A stretch of 64,000 bases of DNA. Origin: Chloroflexota bacterium (GTDB lineage: Bacteria > Chloroflexota > Anaerolineae > 4572-78 > J111). The stretch lies in NCBI GenBank assembly GCA_016860845.1, contig BOKF01000006.1, positions 248,001 through 312,000 of the forward strand. Reading direction: 5' to 3'. Positions 62,443-64,000 of the stretch are shown piece after piece (the first letter of the stretch is position 1; every line of letters starts with the position of its first letter). Below the pieces are notes generated by a model. The model made no database searches, was not told where the DNA came from, and saw only the letters and a program-made list of their open reading frames with translations. The position numbers and the translations under genes were made by a program.

Positions 62443-63156
62443 TTAGTCGCTATTTCGCCAGTCACCTCGCAAACGAGGGTCCTCCGGCTGATATTCAACC
62501 AGCTCAACTTGGCAGCGCCGGCAGAGATAATCTTCAACGATAAAACCCCCTTTGCATCGCTCATCCAGAATGACAAATGTCTGGTTACAGTTGGGGCAAC
62601 GTAGGTCGCGCAGCCGTCCCAATAACTTGCGCAACTGGCCAGGTTTGCGATCCAGCGCTCGGACCAGCATGGCCGGCGCATTGGGCCAATCATACACTAG
62701 GTCAGCGTCCCGGCGAACCTGGTCGGTAATCTCTCCCCCGACCTCATCAATACAATAGCGAAAATATTGCTCGAGTCGGGCCAGTAAGTCGTCGGCGCGG
62801 TACCGCTTGCGCACTACTTGGGGGTCCCGCCTGATCTCTGCCATCAGGGCTTTCATCTGTTCGACCGCCTCGTCACTTTCTGACGAGCCCAAGGGGACGA
62901 CCACTAACGCCAGGCCGGACGGAGTCAGGCGAAAGTGTTTGTTTTGCTCAATGGCCCCCAAGAAGCGCCACTCGCTGGGCATCGCCCACGGGAGCCGATC
63001 CTCGGGCCGGATCCGGTTGTACCATTCCGACGCAGCCCGTTTGGCTCCCAGATCTGAGACGGCGAAAAAGGCGTATTCGTCTATGACTTTGCTGGAGGCT
63101 CCGTCGGTAAGCTCGATTAACATCGCCCTAAATTGGTACTTGCGTTTTTTGATCAT
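62443..63156 (-). CDS. Protein with a C-terminal zinc ribbon, unknown function
   Basis: 237 residues. Residues about 1-70 (MIKKRKYQFRAMLIELTDG, DEYAFFAVSDLGAKRAASEW) are alpha/beta; about 95-190 helical; about 187-217 hold LRCPNCNQTFVILDE then CRRC, a zinc ribbon suggesting a nucleic-acid or protein contact. No family named. It precedes the 62081 gene with a 17-base gap, so they form a two-gene unit. Confidence 0.75.
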   Translation of the reverse strand: MIKKRKYQFRAMLIELTDGASSKVIDEYAFFAVSDLGAKRAASEWYNRIRPEDRLPWAMPSEWRFLGAIEQNKHFRLTPSGLALVVVPLGSSESDEAVEQMKALMAEIRRDPQVVRKRYRADDLLARLEQYFRYCIDEVGGEITDQVRRDADLVYDWPNAPAMLVRALDRKPGQLRKLLGRLRDLRCPNCNQTFVILDERCKGGFIVEDYLCRRCQVELVEYQPEDPRLRGDWRNSD

Positions 63157-63437
63157 GGCGTTTCCTCAGTTGGCTGATCTGGCGGTTTGGTGATCTATAT
63201 CACCTGGCTCGTTTTGTCGTTGGGATTGTCGAGCAACTGGACCGGAGTTGTATCTACAACCAGTACGAGGAACCAGGGGGTGAATCTCACAATCCACGGA
63301 TCTTACTGGGTTTGCTCTTCTCCGGTTATGCCAACGGGATTTTCAGTTCTGGGCAGATCGAAGAAAAGAGCTACACCTCCATTCCCTTCTACTTCATTGC
63401 TGGCGGGCTGCATCCCGACGCACCCGCGGCTCGTTGC
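63157..63437. other. Gap without a supported gene
   Basis: The bases between the start of the 62443 gene and the fragment at 63438 hold no ORF I can support; the plus-strand ORF 63187-63615 looks like an antisense shadow. No strong hairpin or promoter is visible. Confidence 0.4.
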
Positions 63438-63653
63438 CTATTCGTGTAGTAAGTATTCTACTTCCACCCAAAATTTCCTAGACTTAGGGAGCCAGAGGGG
63501 TAGGGGAGAGAGTAGCTTGATACAGCGGGACACCTCGAAAATGAGAAACCCACCCTCCAACTCGGACTGGTCGGCCCGGAAGTCCACGAACTTAGGGATA
63601 ATCAACTCGTACTGATCGCCTCTAACAGGTCGAAGCAGATAAGGCTTCTGCAT
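63438..63653 (-). pseudogene. Gene fragment of unknown family
   Basis: 71 residues (PYLLRPVRGDQYELIIPKFV, GGFLIFEVSRCIKLLSPLPL). The frame is open for only about 10 codons upstream of the ATG before a stop, and the natural-looking sequence starts abruptly (AFQKFMQKPYLL), so it appears to be a piece of a larger protein. The family is not recognised. Antisense to an unsupported ORF at 63187-63615. Confidence 0.4.
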
Positions 63654-63854
63654 GAACTTCTGGAACGCCCCGCTGTTGGACCTTGCTTAATCTCGGCTTC
63701 GATTTTGTTTGGCAGCTTGAAAGGTATCTGTAGTCTGAATATGCCTGGTCAAATCGGCCAGAATGCATTATTTTTGGGCCGACAGTATTCTCGCTTACTG
63801 CGCTATTGACTCCTCCATAGGAAAACGCTCGTAAATTAAGGGTAGTATATCACT

Positions 63855-63998
63855 TCATATATAGTGAGTGTAATTCCCGACTAAAACATGAGCAAGGGCG
63901 TAATTCTGCTCGACGTACAAGATTGGCCCATTACCAACTTCCACTCTCGTCCGTTCTCGGTGGCGGAAAATTCGATCAATCTTGCGGCCAAATAGATG
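63855..63998 (-). CDS. Partial gene running off the window
   Basis: The last 47 residues of a minus-strand protein: HLFGRKIDRIFRHRERTRVE, VGNGPILYVEQNYALAH, ending THYI before TGA (63857-63855). Natural-looking composition and the same strand as neighbours support it, but nothing upstream is visible, so no function can be assigned. Confidence 0.4.
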   Translation of the reverse strand, partial: HLFGRKIDRIFRHRERTRVEVGNGPILYVEQNYALAHVLVGNYTHYI

Positions 63999-64000
63999 TG

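Noticed and set aside
63187..63615. Plus-strand ORF of 142 residues near the right end
   Set aside because: Ser/Thr/Arg-rich, no ribosome site, and antisense to a more natural minus-strand fragment.
63888..63995. 35-residue plus-strand ORF at the window end
   Set aside because: Antisense to a longer, more protein-like partial minus-strand frame.

Overview
The window looks like a chromosomal segment of an uncultured Chloroflexota bacterium, most likely Anaerolineae-like. This is inferred from two large secreted proteins with SBBP beta-propeller repeats and 'YLPIIVK/FLPLIIK'-type tails, a tail I associate with extracellular proteins of that phylum, plus the mix of HEAT, DUF2293, DUF3024 and Sll1717-type proteins. 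I saw no rRNA or tRNA genes and no cas genes.

Region by region: (1) 1-2041, minus strand, is an open-ended helicase-associated (XPB/Ssl2 N-terminal-like) gene invaded by several in-frame inverted-repeat minisatellites. (2) 2407-6875 is a CRISPR array of 36 repeats (34 intact, one split, one degenerate). An IS110-type element (4985-6790) sits exactly inside the 35th repeat, with the same AG/CT dinucleotide at both junctions. (3) 6894-26975 is ordinary chromosomal territory: a HEAT protein; a plus-strand four-gene operon (DUF2293, beta-helix, MoxR ATPase, VWA-like metallopeptidase); and a long mostly minus-strand series (M20 peptidase, methyltransferases, APH-like kinases, AlkC-like, Ser/Thr dehydratase, SDR). 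Several genes are visibly decaying: endonuclease V with a nonsense codon, a truncated Sll1717 ATPase, and an MBL hydrolase with its core deleted. (4) 26976-28289 is mostly decayed sequence. (5) 28290-28318 is a perfect TTGACA-17-TATAAT promoter leading into a string of hairpins (candidate ncRNA or leader) and four small genes, closed by a strong intrinsic terminator (29978-30039).

(6) 30059-61920 is the remarkable part, almost all on the plus strand. It opens with a 2224-residue secreted adhesin-like protein (SBBP, 11 cadherin-like repeats, Ca-binding repeats, IPT, CARDB) and then an IS607-type tnpB. After these come thirteen genes whose predicted proteins share one roughly 30-residue N-terminal tag: M-S-C-[E/D/G]-x-N ... 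G-[I/V/L]-S ... S-K-x-x-[F/Y]-x-x-G, with Cys3 invariant. Behind the tag the proteins differ completely: a kinase-like protein, an SF2/SNF2 helicase, zinc-ribbon proteins, membrane-anchored proteins, and two recurring unnamed domain families (here A and B) shuffled among them. A second secreted SBBP protein (51080-53782) lies inside the cluster. I know of no described system with this layout. The simplest reading is a shared targeting, packaging or assembly signal on functionally diverse cargo, but its function is unknown.

(7) 58977-60377 is a second, apparently complete IS200/IS605-type tnpB with omega-RNA-like hairpins, which may have clipped the end of the untagged 511-residue gene before it. 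(8) 62081-64000, minus strand, holds two conserved small genes, a gene fragment and a partial gene leaving the window.
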